A stretch of 63,462 nt of DNA from Verrucomicrobiia bacterium (GTDB lineage Bacteria > Verrucomicrobiota > Verrucomicrobiia > Limisphaerales > DSYF01). The notes below the pieces were generated by a model. The model worked only from the letters and a program-made list of their open reading frames with translations. It ran no database searches and had not been told where the DNA came from. Below are positions 36,301-44,893 of this stretch, in pieces; position 1 is the first letter of the stretch; each line of letters opens with the position of its first letter. The translations under genes and the position numbers were made by a program. The stretch spans positions 1-63,462 of the forward strand of contig DASTWL010000019.1 in the NCBI GenBank assembly GCA_035765895.1, in the 5' to 3' direction.

Positions 36301-37129
36301 GGTCTGCGAAACGGCGGGCGGGGGACTGCTGGCCTCGATGCGGGACAACAATTTTGCGTGGAACGGCGTGCGGACATTCGCGCGCAGCACCGATGGCGGG
36401 GCGACGTGGAGCGCACCCTACACCAACACCGTGGTGCCGCCCACGATGCCCGACCCGGCGTGTCAGGGGAATGTTTACCGGCTGACCACCACCAACAACA
36501 GCAACGCCAGCCGGCTCGTGCACGTCAATGCCGCCAGTTCGTCCAGCCGCATGAACCTGACCTTGCGCATCAGTTACGACGAAGGCCAGTCGTGGCCCGT
36601 CAGCAACCAGATTTATGCCGCGGGCGCGGCGTATTCGTCCGTTACAAAGCTCGCCACGGGTGACATCGGCGTGTTGTTCGAGAAGGACCCCTACGGCAAT
36701 CTGGATTACGCCCGCCGGTCCATCGCCGAGGTGACGGCCGGCGCGGACGCATTGCCGGCGTATGACGTGTGGGCAGGAGAGCACTTCACGCCGGCGCAAT
36801 TGTCGGATCCCGCGGTGTCCGGCCCGGAAGCCGATCCCGACGGTGACGGGCGCAACAACTTTGAAGAATTCGTTGCCGGCACGGATCCGCTTTCGGCGGC
36901 GAGTTTTCTCCAATTGAAGGTCTCACCCACAGGAACGGGCGCCGAACTTGGCTTCGCGGGCGTGTCCAACAAGAGTTACACGATTCAATACCGGGACGCA
37001 TTGGCAGGTGATGCGTGGCAGCGGCTGGCCAATGTAAACACCCTGGCCAGCAACAGCACGATCACGCTGTCCGTCGGGGTGACGAACGACAAACGGTTCT
37101 TTCGTCTCGCCACGCCACAGTTACCTTGA
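33335..37129 (+). CDS. Bimodular SGNH esterase - LamG x2 - GH33 sialidase fusion
   Basis: The 1264-residue secreted protein joins two activities. Residues 1-280 are an SGNH esterase related to sialate O-acetylesterases (LTGQSNSLGTP with Ser35; YVQGESND; Asp256 and His261 in DGLNVHYAADS). Residues about 290-525 and 527-765 are two concanavalin/LamG-like domains (AWYQGDHGV and AWYAGDDGL). From about 775 to 1130 is a GH33 sialidase with YTCFRIP (Arg792) and Asp boxes RSFDNGATW, YSDDDGATW, YSDDHGATW, RSTDGGATW and ISYDEGQSW. A calcium-loop-like segment, DPDGDGRNNFEEFVAGTDP, and a C-terminal beta domain follow. An upstream in-frame ATG at 33302 lacks a signal peptide; ATG 33335 starts it directly. 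Deacetylation and desialylation in one chain is the inferred role. Confidence 0.88.
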   Translation: MQPRFLMILGALSLGWGAPALGGQTLRLFVLTGQSNSLGTPATTVTNMVLARPSNHPVDSRVPFFWDNTADGTAAGDAALGASAGWTNISPQTGGYYPGSAEHWGPEAGFARMLWDAGYHDFGIVKASRGGGGNSYWDKTNADHHMYDKVVNTVSNAVLVLPPGYTNFQVVGLLYVQGESNDATEADQADTRFAALLENLRADLPHAAGMNAVFGEIGSDATGNRLLTTQRQMNLAAARADIGFARSTGLPIQNVDGLNVHYAADSLIVLGERMAAEAMRMGVLPEQPLPELDSLHAWYQGDHGVVPTTNATVARWSDLASGTTARDLTQIVGTPALVAGRFLAAPKQNFIRFNGTNQAAWATFASFGSLNGPRTLAFALRVNDANDGFLFDGSTGSGMTRAQVRSNFWQAGVQIGPAATGANPDTPTAPRVTGKWQFHEFSYVPTNGATRVQHWINGTNVADFLDPETNGLGGLILGANVQAQRFLSVDLGEVLVYQTELSPAERALLLTHLQARWNSPAEAPAAAGVYAWYAGDDGLATLADNYTINTWANLGTAATNTTFTAARRNLSHVTSAPQKVWLRFTDGTPAAAVAFDGNDALWAAQSDFGTLNGDRTLMAMVRVVNAVPQGFLFDSSSYTVGLTRAQVHDGNWQVSAYGAGASGAAGAAGRVTASATTNVWQVHAFVVTTNDLRFRHFIDGVEGAAVTNAVPGALGGLIVGANASAGLGIRAEVAELMVFNAALDDGTRTNLESYLAAKWAGVTADPDAPTPPPQPNFVRVFTGGGDGYTCFRIPVLVTTAKGTVIAMSDGRIGSCGDIPTPLDLVFKRSFDNGATWGPLQVVADYGSNPNDVDTYPAYGMTNIARVSAGDAALLLDRSNGRVWALYDNGGVTNGARKIKLEQRYSDDDGATWSAVVDLEAANPGLRPAGGEFLTGPGNGIQMTEGPHAGRLIFPVYHYASPSASGVIYSDDHGATWQRGALVTGGGEIQVCETAGGGLLASMRDNNFAWNGVRTFARSTDGGATWSAPYTNTVVPPTMPDPACQGNVYRLTTTNNSNASRLVHVNAASSSSRMNLTLRISYDEGQSWPVSNQIYAAGAAYSSVTKLATGDIGVLFEKDPYGNLDYARRSIAEVTAGADALPAYDVWAGEHFTPAQLSDPAVSGPEADPDGDGRNNFEEFVAGTDPLSAASFLQLKVSPTGTGAELGFAGVSNKSYTIQYRDALAGDAWQRLANVNTLASNSTITLSVGVTNDKRFFRLATPQLP

Positions 37130-37133
37130 ACGC

Positions 37134-38315
37134 ATGGCCCCCGAGCGCCTCAACGAACTCGCCCGTTTCTACTGCACCGCGCTGATCGAAGATTGCGCGA
37201 AGTTCTGGTTCCCGCGGAGTCTTGATCGCAAGCACGGCGGCTATCTCCATTGCCTCGACCGCGACGGCTCGGTGCTCGACACCGACAAATCGGTCTGGGC
37301 GCAGGGCCGCATGGCGTGGATGCTCGCGACGCTTTACAACACCGTTGAACGGCGCGCGGAGTGGCTGGAATGGTCCAGGCTCGGCCTGGACTTCCTCGAT
37401 CATCACTGTTTCGACACCGATGGCCGGATGTTTTTCCACGTCACCCGCGAGGGAAAGCCCATCCGCAAACGGCGCTATGCCTTCAGCGAATCCTTTGCCG
37501 CCATCGCCCACGCGGCTTACACCAAGGCGACGGGCAATGCGCACTCCGCGCAACGGGCGCACGAGTTGTTCGACCGGTTCGTGGACTGGAATTTCACGCC
37601 GGGCAAAATGCCGCCCAAGTTCACCGAAGTGCGTCCGCTCATCGGCATGGGCCCGCGCATGATTACGATTGTCACCGCGCAGGAACTCCGCGCCAATCTC
37701 GGTGACGATCCGAAACTGACCCGATGGATTGACCGTTGCATCGGGGAAATTGAGCGCTGGTTCGTGAAGCCGGACATTCAATGCGTCATGGAAGCCGTCG
37801 CGCCGGATGGCTCGATTGTCGATCACTTCGACGGGCGCACGCTGAATCCCGGCCACGCCATCGAAGGCGCGTGGTTCATTCTGCACGAGGGCCGGCATCG
37901 GCAGGATTCCCGCCTCATCAAACTCGGTTGCCAGATGCTCGACTGGATGTGGGCGCGCGGCTGGGACCGCGAGTTCGGCGGCATTTTCTACTTCCGCGAT
38001 GTCTTCGACAAACCGGTGCAGGAATACTGGCACGATATGAAGTTCTGGTGGCCGCACGACGAGGCGATCATCGCCACGCTGCTGGCGTATCAGCTCACGC
38101 GCGATCCCAAATACGCTGAGTGGCACCGGCTCGTGCATGACTGGAGCTTTGAACACTTCGGCGATCCGCAGCACGGCGAGTGGTTTGGCTACCTGCACCG
38201 CGACGGTCGAGTTTCGGTTCCGTTGAAGGGCAATCTGTGGAAGAGCTTTTTCCATCATCCGCGTGCGCTGTGGTATTGCGCGCGGTTGTGCGAAGAGATG
38301 AACGAACCAACATGA
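37134..38315 (+). CDS. nanE: N-acylglucosamine 2-epimerase (AGE family), ManNAc-GlcNAc epimerase
   Basis: The 393-residue (alpha/alpha)6 protein follows the previous gene after 4 bases. AGE landmarks are DTDKSVWAQGRMAWML, RYAFSESFAAIAHA, NPGHAIEGAW with His241, and FFHHPRALWYCA with His375; these match the two catalytic histidines (248 and 382) of porcine renin-binding protein/AGE. It interconverts N-acetylmannosamine and N-acetylglucosamine and so handles the product of NanA. This is the route used in Bacteroides fragilis (NanL, NanE, NanT) and avoids ManNAc 6-phosphate. There is no signal peptide, so it is cytoplasmic. Confidence 0.9.
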   Translation: MAPERLNELARFYCTALIEDCAKFWFPRSLDRKHGGYLHCLDRDGSVLDTDKSVWAQGRMAWMLATLYNTVERRAEWLEWSRLGLDFLDHHCFDTDGRMFFHVTREGKPIRKRRYAFSESFAAIAHAAYTKATGNAHSAQRAHELFDRFVDWNFTPGKMPPKFTEVRPLIGMGPRMITIVTAQELRANLGDDPKLTRWIDRCIGEIERWFVKPDIQCVMEAVAPDGSIVDHFDGRTLNPGHAIEGAWFILHEGRHRQDSRLIKLGCQMLDWMWARGWDREFGGIFYFRDVFDKPVQEYWHDMKFWWPHDEAIIATLLAYQLTRDPKYAEWHRLVHDWSFEHFGDPQHGEWFGYLHRDGRVSVPLKGNLWKSFFHHPRALWYCARLCEEMNEPT

Positions 38316-39433
38316 ACGACCACAGAGCCCGCGCTTGCAGATGCGTTGCCGCCTTGCCGCCGCAGCGACGGGCACCGGCGCACGTCGGCCGCGGCTGGCT
38401 CTGGGCCGCCCTGATTTTTATGACCGCGAAACTTCTCGCTGCGGATGTCGCACTTGACTGGCAACAACTTCCCGTGCTGCCCGATCCGCTCGGCGTGGCC
38501 GGGGCGTTTGCGGGTGTCAGCGACGGCGCTCTTATCGTCGCCGGTGGCGCCAACTTTCCGGACAAACTGCCGTGGAACGGTGGTCGCAAAGTCTGGCACG
38601 ACGCGGTTTATGTTTTGGAACGGCCGCAGGGCGTGTGGCGCAGCGGCTTCAAACTCCCCAAGCCGCTCGGCTATGGCGTTTCGCTCACCACGCCCGACGG
38701 CGTGCTGTGCATTGGTGGCAGCGATGCCACGCAACACGTGCGCGATGTCTTTCTGCTGCAGTGGCACCATGACGAACTCAAGCATGAAGCCCTGGCGCCA
38801 CTGCCCGCGCCACTGGCAAACGCGTGCGGGGCGCTGGTCGGGCACACCGTTTATGTCGCGGGGGGCACCGCTTCGCCGGACGCCACAAACGCGTTGAACG
38901 TTTTCTGGTCGCTCGATCTTAAGGCGCGCGGCGCCTCGTGGGAGGAATTGCCAGCGTGGCCGGGCCCGGCGCGGATGTTGTCGGTGGCGGCGGCGCTCGG
39001 GGATTCGTTCTACGTGGTTGGCGGCACTGATCTGGCGCCGGATGCCGCGGGCAATCCCATGCGCACCTATCTGAAGGATGCCTACCGTTTCACGCCGGGC
39101 CAGGGCTGGCGGCGCATCGCGGATTTGCCGAATCCGGTCGTTGCGGCGCCGACGCCCGCGCCGGTGAGTTCGGGCACCCAGTTCCTCGTGATTGGCGGCG
39201 ACGATGGCAGCCTGGTTAACTTCACGCCGCGCTCCGAACATCCCGGTTTCCCAAAGCGCGTGCTGGCCTACGATGCTGCCCATGACACATGGTCGGTCGT
39301 GGGGGAAACACCCGCTTCGCGCGCCACCCTGCCCACGGCGCCGTGGCGGGGCGGCTTCGTGCTGCCGAGCGGCGAAGCGAAGCCCGGCGTGCGTTCGCCG
39401 CAAGTGTGGGTTGTCCGCCCACGGGGGATTTGA
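38312..39433 (+). CDS. nanM: Kelch-repeat sialic acid mutarotase (NanM-like, N-acetylneuraminate epimerase)
   Basis: The 373-residue protein overlaps the epimerase gene by four bases (ATGA). It has a membrane/signal segment (GWLWAALIFMTAKLLAA) after a short basic N-terminus. The body is a six-bladed kelch propeller of the cyclically permuted mutarotase type: ALIVAGGANFPDKLPW, KVWHDAVYVLE, GVLCIGGSDATQHV, TVYVAGGTASPDATN, DSFYVVGGTDLAP, and LVIGGDDGSL. NanM-type proteins convert the alpha anomer released by sialidase to the beta form in the periplasm before uptake. Gene order next to the importer fits that job. Confidence 0.88.
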   Translation: MNDHRARACRCVAALPPQRRAPAHVGRGWLWAALIFMTAKLLAADVALDWQQLPVLPDPLGVAGAFAGVSDGALIVAGGANFPDKLPWNGGRKVWHDAVYVLERPQGVWRSGFKLPKPLGYGVSLTTPDGVLCIGGSDATQHVRDVFLLQWHHDELKHEALAPLPAPLANACGALVGHTVYVAGGTASPDATNALNVFWSLDLKARGASWEELPAWPGPARMLSVAAALGDSFYVVGGTDLAPDAAGNPMRTYLKDAYRFTPGQGWRRIADLPNPVVAAPTPAPVSSGTQFLVIGGDDGSLVNFTPRSEHPGFPKRVLAYDAAHDTWSVVGETPASRATLPTAPWRGGFVLPSGEAKPGVRSPQVWVVRPRGI

Positions 39434-39447
39434 TTAACCTGCGCCGC

Positions 39448-40698
39448 GTGAATCCCGATTCCCGTCCCGGACGTAGTGCATGGGTGGCAGTGGCACTGCT
39501 TTTTCCCGTCGCCATGCTGAACTATTTGGACCGTCAGATTTTTTCGACCATGAAAAAATCCATGATGGCCGACATGCACAGCATCGCCACAGACGAACAG
39601 TTCGGCGCGTTGATGGGCATCTTCCTGATTGTCTATGGCTGCTTCAGTCCGATTGGCGGCTACCTGGCCGACCGCTTCAACCGGCGCTGGACCGTCATCG
39701 TCTCGCTGGGGGTGTGGTCATTGGTGACGTGGTTGACCGGGCACACCCACAACTACGACCAGATGTGGTGGGCGCGCGCGGCCATGGGCATCAGCGAGGC
39801 GTGTTACATCCCCGCCGCGCTCGCCTTGATCGCAGATTTTCACACCGGCCCGACGCGTTCCCGCGCGGTGGGCATTCATCAGGCGGGCATTTACACCGGC
39901 ATTGCACTGGGCGGCTTGGGCGGCTTCATTGCCGATTCGGCCTACGGCTGGCGGGCTGCGTTCAACTGGTTCGGGCTGGCGGGCGTGCTGTATGCCTTCG
40001 TGCTCGTGGCCTTCCTGCGCAATCCGGACAAACCGAAGGTGAATGTTGCACTGGGCGAAAAATCCCTGAGTCCGTGGGCGGCCGTGAAGTCCCTCCTTGG
40101 CCTCGGCTCCTTCATTCTGCTCGTGCTGTATTTCACGTTGCCCGCCTTGCCCGGCTGGCTGATGAAGAACTGGCTGCCCGCGATTTTGGCGGATACGTTC
40201 AAGCTGGGGCAGGGGACGGCTGGCCTCAACGCCACCTTGTGGATCACTTTTGCATCGCTGGTCGGCGTGCTGGCGGGCGGAGCGATTGCCGACCGCTGGA
40301 TGCGCGTCACGCCGCGCGGACGGATTTACACCAGCGCCTTGGGAATGGTGCTGATGATTCCGGCGCTGTTCGGCGTCGGCTACGCGCCGTCGCTGGCAGT
40401 GGCGATTGTCTTTCTGGTCATCTTCGGGCTCGGGTGGGGTTTTTTCGACTGCAACAACATGCCGATCCTCTGCCAGATCGCGCGGCCGGAATTGCGCGCC
40501 ACGGGCTATGGCCTGATGAATCTGGTCAGCATCACGGCCGGCGGCTGGTTCACCCAGAAAATCGGCGCCCTGCGCGATGCCGGGGTGGCGCCCGCGCTCA
40601 TCTTTGTGTTCTGCGCGCTGGCGGCCGCAGTGTCCGTGGCACTGGTCCTGTTCATCCGGCCGCGAACCATCGCGGAAGCGCAGTCCGGCGGCCGGTGA
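39448..40698 (+). CDS. MFS transporter, probable sialic acid importer (NanT-like role)
   Basis: The 416-residue protein has twelve predicted membrane spans. Motifs include the first-helix MLNYLDRQIFSTM, YLADRFNRRWTVI (MFS loop motif DRxxRR), and ADRWMRVTPRGRIY in the second half. Start is GTG 39448, 14 bases after the kelch gene; the longer frame upstream is a shadow of that gene. The subfamily looks spinster/anion-cation-symporter like and the sequence alone does not fix the substrate. Its position at the end of the epimerase, mutarotase and sialidase run makes a sialic acid importer the best inference. Confidence 0.82.
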   Translation: MNPDSRPGRSAWVAVALLFPVAMLNYLDRQIFSTMKKSMMADMHSIATDEQFGALMGIFLIVYGCFSPIGGYLADRFNRRWTVIVSLGVWSLVTWLTGHTHNYDQMWWARAAMGISEACYIPAALALIADFHTGPTRSRAVGIHQAGIYTGIALGGLGGFIADSAYGWRAAFNWFGLAGVLYAFVLVAFLRNPDKPKVNVALGEKSLSPWAAVKSLLGLGSFILLVLYFTLPALPGWLMKNWLPAILADTFKLGQGTAGLNATLWITFASLVGVLAGGAIADRWMRVTPRGRIYTSALGMVLMIPALFGVGYAPSLAVAIVFLVIFGLGWGFFDCNNMPILCQIARPELRATGYGLMNLVSITAGGWFTQKIGALRDAGVAPALIFVFCALAAAVSVALVLFIRPRTIAEAQSGGR

Positions 40699-40765
40699 CA
40701 GCCGCCGTTCGTCCGACCTCAACTCCGCGCTTGCTGCGGTGCGCAACCGACGGTCAACTGGTCGC

Positions 40766-41395
40766 ATGACAGACGAACGCTCGTTTCGGATTGGCGTGCT
40801 GGGCTCGGGCAAAGGCTCCAACTTTGTGGCCATTGCGGAAGCCATTCGCGCCGGCGCCGTGCCGGCCGAGGTTGCCCTCGTGTTGAGTGACGTGGAGAAT
40901 GCCGGCATCCTGGAACGCGCCCGCGAACGCGGCCGGCCGGCGCGATACGTCGCGCCCGGGAAATTCCGCACCAAGCTCGACGACGAAGCCGAGGCGAACT
41001 TTGTGACGGCGCTGCGGGAGGCAAAGGTGGATTTGGTCGTGCTTGCCGGTTTCATGCGCATCCTCAAGAGCGGGTTGATGAACGCCTTTCTCAACCGCAT
41101 CATCAACATCCACCCGTCGCTGCTGCCGTCGTTTCCGGGGCTGGAGGCGTGGAAGCAGGCGTTGGATCATGGCGTGAAGGTGACGGGCTGCACCGTGCAT
41201 TTCGTGGATGCCGGAGTGGACAGCGGTCCCATCATCGGCCAGCAAACCGTGCCCGTGCTCGACGACGACACGCCGGAGTCGCTGCATCAACGCATTCACG
41301 CGGCGGAACATGAACTGTATCCGAAGTGCGTCGCGGCCCTGGCCCGGGGGGAAATTGAAGTGCGCGGGCGGCGGGTCGTTCACCGGCGCCCGTAA
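40766..41395 (+). CDS. purN: Phosphoribosylglycinamide formyltransferase
   Basis: The 209-residue protein is a complete PurN: IGVLGSGKGSNFVAI at the start, VVLAGFMRIL, INIHPSLLPSFPGL with the catalytic His and the preceding Asn, and HFVDAGVDSGPII with the catalytic Asp. It transfers a formyl group from 10-formyltetrahydrofolate to GAR in purine synthesis. It marks the end of the sialic acid locus; the gap of 67 bases from the transporter may still hold a promoter. Confidence 0.95.
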   Translation: MTDERSFRIGVLGSGKGSNFVAIAEAIRAGAVPAEVALVLSDVENAGILERARERGRPARYVAPGKFRTKLDDEAEANFVTALREAKVDLVVLAGFMRILKSGLMNAFLNRIINIHPSLLPSFPGLEAWKQALDHGVKVTGCTVHFVDAGVDSGPIIGQQTVPVLDDDTPESLHQRIHAAEHELYPKCVAALARGEIEVRGRRVVHRRP

Positions 41396-41513
41396 TGGCC
41401 GGCGCCGGCTTCCCAACGCCGGCAGCGGAATGAAAAAAGGTTCGCCTCAGCCGGTCAAAATCGGTTAAACCATCCGGCCCGGCGGTCAACCCACGCCGGG
41501 ATAAATTCACGAC

Positions 41514-42392
41514 ATGAGCAAGCAAGTGCTTCGATTCGGCCTGCCCAAGGGCAGTTTGCAGGAGTCCGCGCTCCAGAAGATGGCCAAAGCGGGCTGGAAC
41601 GTTTCCGTTTCCAGCCGCTCCTATGTGCCTTATGTGGACGACGAGGAGCTGGAAATCCGTCTGATTCGCGCCCAGGAAATCAGCCGCTACGTCGAGAATG
41701 GTGTGCTCGATGCCGGCATCACCGGTCATGACTGGATCATTGAGAACGATTCCAAAGTCCACGAAGTCGGCGAATTTGTCTTCAGCAAGGTCAGCCGGCA
41801 GCCGACGCGCTGGGTGCTCGCGGTGCCGGAGCAATCGCCCATCAAGTCCGTGAAGGATTTGGAAGGCAAACGCATCGCGACCGAGGTGGTGAATCTGACC
41901 AAGCGCTGGCTCAAGAAAAATGGCGTGAAGGCCGAGGTGGAATTCTCCTGGGGCGCCACGGAAGTGAAGGCGCACGAAATGGTGGATGCCATCATCGAAG
42001 TCACCGAGACGGGCTCCTCGCTGCGCGCCAACAAGCTGCGCATCGTGGAAACCCTGCTGACATCATCGCCCCGGCTGATCGTCAATCACGACGCGTGGAA
42101 GGACAAGTTCAAGCGCCAGAAGGTGGAGACGCTCGCCCTCCTGCTGCGCGGCGCGCTGGAGGCGGAATCGAAGGTCGGCCTCAAGATGAACATCGCCGAG
42201 AAGAATTTGCAGACGCTGCTCGCAACACTGCCGGCGCTGCGCAACCCGACCATTTCCCAGCTCAGCCAGGCCGGCTGGGTGGCGGTGGAGACGATCATCG
42301 ACGAAACCGTCGTGCGCCACCTGATCCCGCAGCTCAAGGCGCACGGCGCCGAAGGCATCATTGAATATCCGCTCAACAAGGTGGTGTATTGA
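41514..42392 (+). CDS. hisG: ATP phosphoribosyltransferase, long form
   Basis: The 292-residue protein starts histidine synthesis from ATP and PRPP. It begins [15 protein letters not shown], has [12 protein letters not shown] and the PRPP loop [15 protein letters not shown], and carries the C-terminal regulatory ACT-like domain of about 75 residues of long HisG ([21 protein letters not shown]). A HisZ partner is therefore not needed. Other his genes are not in the window. Confidence 0.95.
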   Translation: MSKQVLRFGLPKGSLQESALQKMAKAGWNVSVSSRSYVPYVDDEELEIRLIRAQEISRYVENGVLDAGITGHDWIIENDSKVHEVGEFVFSKVSRQPTRWVLAVPEQSPIKSVKDLEGKRIATEVVNLTKRWLKKNGVKAEVEFSWGATEVKAHEMVDAIIEVTETGSSLRANKLRIVETLLTSSPRLIVNHDAWKDKFKRQKVETLALLLRGALEAESKVGLKMNIAEKNLQTLLATLPALRNPTISQLSQAGWVAVETIIDETVVRHLIPQLKAHGAEGIIEYPLNKVVY

Positions 42393-42446
42393 GCGAGTAA
42401 AGTTTGACAATTCGACGCCACTTTTCTACTCAATCCGACACAAATT

Positions 42447-42548
42447 ATGGGTTCACTCAAGAAACGCCGTAAGGCCAAAATCAACAAACACAAGCGGCGC
42501 AAGAAACTGCGTTTGAATCGCCACAAGAAGCGCACCTGGCAGAAGTAA
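42447..42548 (+). CDS. AURKAIP1/COX24-domain small basic protein (putative ribosomal protein)
   Basis: The 33-residue protein consists almost entirely of Lys/Arg/His around [19 protein letters not shown] and RHKKRTWQK. It matches the AURKAIP1/COX24 domain, whose mitochondrial member mS38 and mycobacterial bS22 sit on the small ribosomal subunit near the decoding centre. A similar structural role is likely here. It lies 55 bases after hisG. The base composition around it is typical of the host. Confidence 0.85.
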   Translation: MGSLKKRRKAKINKHKRRKKLRLNRHKKRTWQK

Positions 42549-42627
42549 CCCTGCCTGAAGCGTCATTCCGCTTTCCCACACGGCGGCGCCCATTTCACTG
42601 GGTTGCCGCCTAGTGTATTATGAGCCG

Positions 42628-44304
42628 ATGACATCCCGGCTGACCTTCCTCGTAACGGGCCTGTTCGCCTGCGTTGCCTTGGTGGCGTGTCGTTCGGTGT
42701 CCCGCACCGCCGACGCGCGGGCCACGGTCCAATCGGAACGCGCGATGGAGCGACAGGCGGAGGCGCATGCGCACTACGCGCAGGGCGCCCTTTACGAGTT
42801 GCAGGGGGAACCCGCGCCGGCACTGGACGAATTCGACCGCGCCGCCCGGCTTGATCCCGGCAACGAGCAGCTCGTTGTCGAGATTGCCCGCCGCTGGCTC
42901 CTGCAAAAGAAGCCGGACCGGGCGCTGGACCTGCTCAAGCTGGGCGCGTCCCAGCCCGGGGCCTCCGCCATGCTGGACGTGCTGCTGGGGACCGCCTATG
43001 CGCAGGTGGGCGAAACCAACCTGGCCGTCACTGCCAACCAGCGCGCGATCAAAAAGTCGCCCCAACTGCTGGCCGGTTACCAGAACCTCTACGTCGGACA
43101 CGTGCAGGCCGGCCGGCCGTTGGAAGCCTTGAACGTGCTCGACGCCGCCGCGAAGCAGAAGGATGTCAACGCGGAGTTCCTGGTGGGGCTCGCCGAGTTG
43201 TATTTGAATTTGGAAACCGCCGCACCGTCCACCCGGACGAATGTGCAGGCGCGCCTGCGGCCGTTGCTGCAACGGGCAAAGGCAACAGCGACGGAAAACC
43301 TGCACACCCGCCTGCGGCTGGCGGATGCGTTCAACGCCGCCGGGGAGGCTGATGAGGCGGCCACGCTGTATCAGGCACTCCTCGCCGAGGTGCCGCAGGC
43401 GCCCATGCTCCAGGAAAACTTGCGGGCCAAATTGACGGACATCTATCTACGCGGCAAGGATCGGGGCAAGGCCATCGAACAGTTGCGGGCGATGGTGGCC
43501 AGCGACCCGCTCAACATGCAGGCGCACTATTACCTTGCGCTCCTGTATGCCGAAGCGGGCGACTCGGAACACGCGGAGGAGATGTATCGCAAAACCATCG
43601 TGCTCAACCCCAAGTTCGAACAGGCTTACTACGATCTGGCCGCGTCCCAGTTGGGCAGCAGCGAGACCAATGCCGTCTTCCGGACGCTGGAACAGGCGCA
43701 GAAGAAATTTGGTGAAAACTTTGTTTCGGAGTTCCTGCTCGGCGTGGCCAATGCCCGCATCGGCAAATATGCGGAGGCGGTCAAGCGTTACACTTCGGCC
43801 GAGGTGATGGCGCGGGCCACGGACCCGAAGCGCCTGACGCCCTTGTTCTATTTCCAAATGGGCTCGGCACTGGAACGGAAGGGTGACTATTCGGAAGCGG
43901 TGAAATACCTCGAGAAAGCGCTCGCGCTCAAACCGGAGTTTCCAGAGGCCGCCAACTACCTGGGCTTCATGTGGGCGGAACGCGGCGAAAACCTGGAGCG
44001 CGCCCGGGCGTTGATCGACCAGGCCGTCAAGGCGGAGCCCGACAACAGCGCGTATCTTGACAGTCTGGCCTGGGTGCTGTTCAAGCAGGGCCGCGCGCAG
44101 GAAGCCCTGCCCGTGATGCTCCACGCCATCGCCCAGGCGCAGGAGGACCATGAAATGGATGCCACCCTTTACGACCACCTCGGCGACATCTACGCGGCGC
44201 AAGGCGACGCGACCAAAGCACGCGACGCCTGGACCAAGGCGCTGAACTTGGGGCCCGATGACACCATCCGGAAGAAGTTGGACGCGCTGCCGGCGGCGCA
44301 CTAA
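42628..44304 (+). CDS. TPR-repeat lipoprotein
   Basis: The 558-residue protein begins TSRLTFLVTGLFACVALVAC with a lipobox ending at Cys22, so it is likely an outer- or inner-membrane lipoprotein. At least ten tetratricopeptide repeats fill the rest, for example AHYAQGALYELQGEPAPALD, AHYYLALLYAEAGDSEHAEE, ALERKGDYSEAVKYLEKALA and DHLGDIYAAQGDATKARDAW. These form a superhelical scaffold for protein-protein contacts. An upstream GTG at 42613 adds five residues and is less likely. No partner is evident from context. Confidence 0.88.
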   Translation: MTSRLTFLVTGLFACVALVACRSVSRTADARATVQSERAMERQAEAHAHYAQGALYELQGEPAPALDEFDRAARLDPGNEQLVVEIARRWLLQKKPDRALDLLKLGASQPGASAMLDVLLGTAYAQVGETNLAVTANQRAIKKSPQLLAGYQNLYVGHVQAGRPLEALNVLDAAAKQKDVNAEFLVGLAELYLNLETAAPSTRTNVQARLRPLLQRAKATATENLHTRLRLADAFNAAGEADEAATLYQALLAEVPQAPMLQENLRAKLTDIYLRGKDRGKAIEQLRAMVASDPLNMQAHYYLALLYAEAGDSEHAEEMYRKTIVLNPKFEQAYYDLAASQLGSSETNAVFRTLEQAQKKFGENFVSEFLLGVANARIGKYAEAVKRYTSAEVMARATDPKRLTPLFYFQMGSALERKGDYSEAVKYLEKALALKPEFPEAANYLGFMWAERGENLERARALIDQAVKAEPDNSAYLDSLAWVLFKQGRAQEALPVMLHAIAQAQEDHEMDATLYDHLGDIYAAQGDATKARDAWTKALNLGPDDTIRKKLDALPAAH

Positions 44305-44318
44305 GGCTGTTCGGGCAA

Positions 44319-44702
44319 ATGGGACACCAATTCACCAAGCATTACACCCGCGAGGAAGCGCGCACCCTGCTGCCGCAAATTCGCGAATGGCTCGGGCAAC
44401 TCGCCGTGCTGCGCGCCAGCCTGCGCAAGCATGATCAACGCGTCGAAACCCTGCTTGATGCCGGCACCGACCGTGGCGGCCAGACCGTGAACGACTGGGT
44501 GCGGACCATGGCCGATATCCAGCATGTGATCATGGAATTTCAAAGTCGTGAGATCTTCATCAAGGACGCCGATCGCGGCTTGATTGATTTTCCCGCGCTC
44601 ATCGGCGGCCGGGAAGTGTTTCTCTGCTGGGAAAACGGAGAGGCCGACATTGAATATTGGCACGATCTGGAATCGGGCTACGGCGGCCGCGAAAAGCTCT
44701 GA
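44319..44702 (+). CDS. DUF2203-family protein
   Basis: The 127-residue protein has the DUF2203 pattern: HYTREEARTLLPQIREWLG at the N-terminus, a central helix, RGLIDFPALIGGREVFLCW, and EYWHDLESGYGGREKL at the end. The family is small, conserved and of unknown function. It begins 14 bases after the TPR gene. Confidence 0.85.
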   Translation: MGHQFTKHYTREEARTLLPQIREWLGQLAVLRASLRKHDQRVETLLDAGTDRGGQTVNDWVRTMADIQHVIMEFQSREIFIKDADRGLIDFPALIGGREVFLCWENGEADIEYWHDLESGYGGREKL

Positions 44703-44893
44703 AGCGCCGGCCCAGATGCCGGCGGTGGGGGGCAGATTGGGCGCGGCCAGGTCGCCATTGGCTGGGGCGCAAATTTTTTTGAACGCATCTATAGCAGGGC
44801 AATCTAAACGTCACACGGGCAGGGGCGCGGCTGGCTTCGTGCGCGGGCGCACGGGCGCGGGCACTCTTCCGGAGATTTTTTGAAAGCACGACC

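Noticed and set aside
34514-36913. Minus-strand open frame of 799 codons opposite the esterase-sialidase gene
   Set aside because: Same antisense composition; the plus strand encodes intact Asp boxes and LamG-like domains over the same bases.
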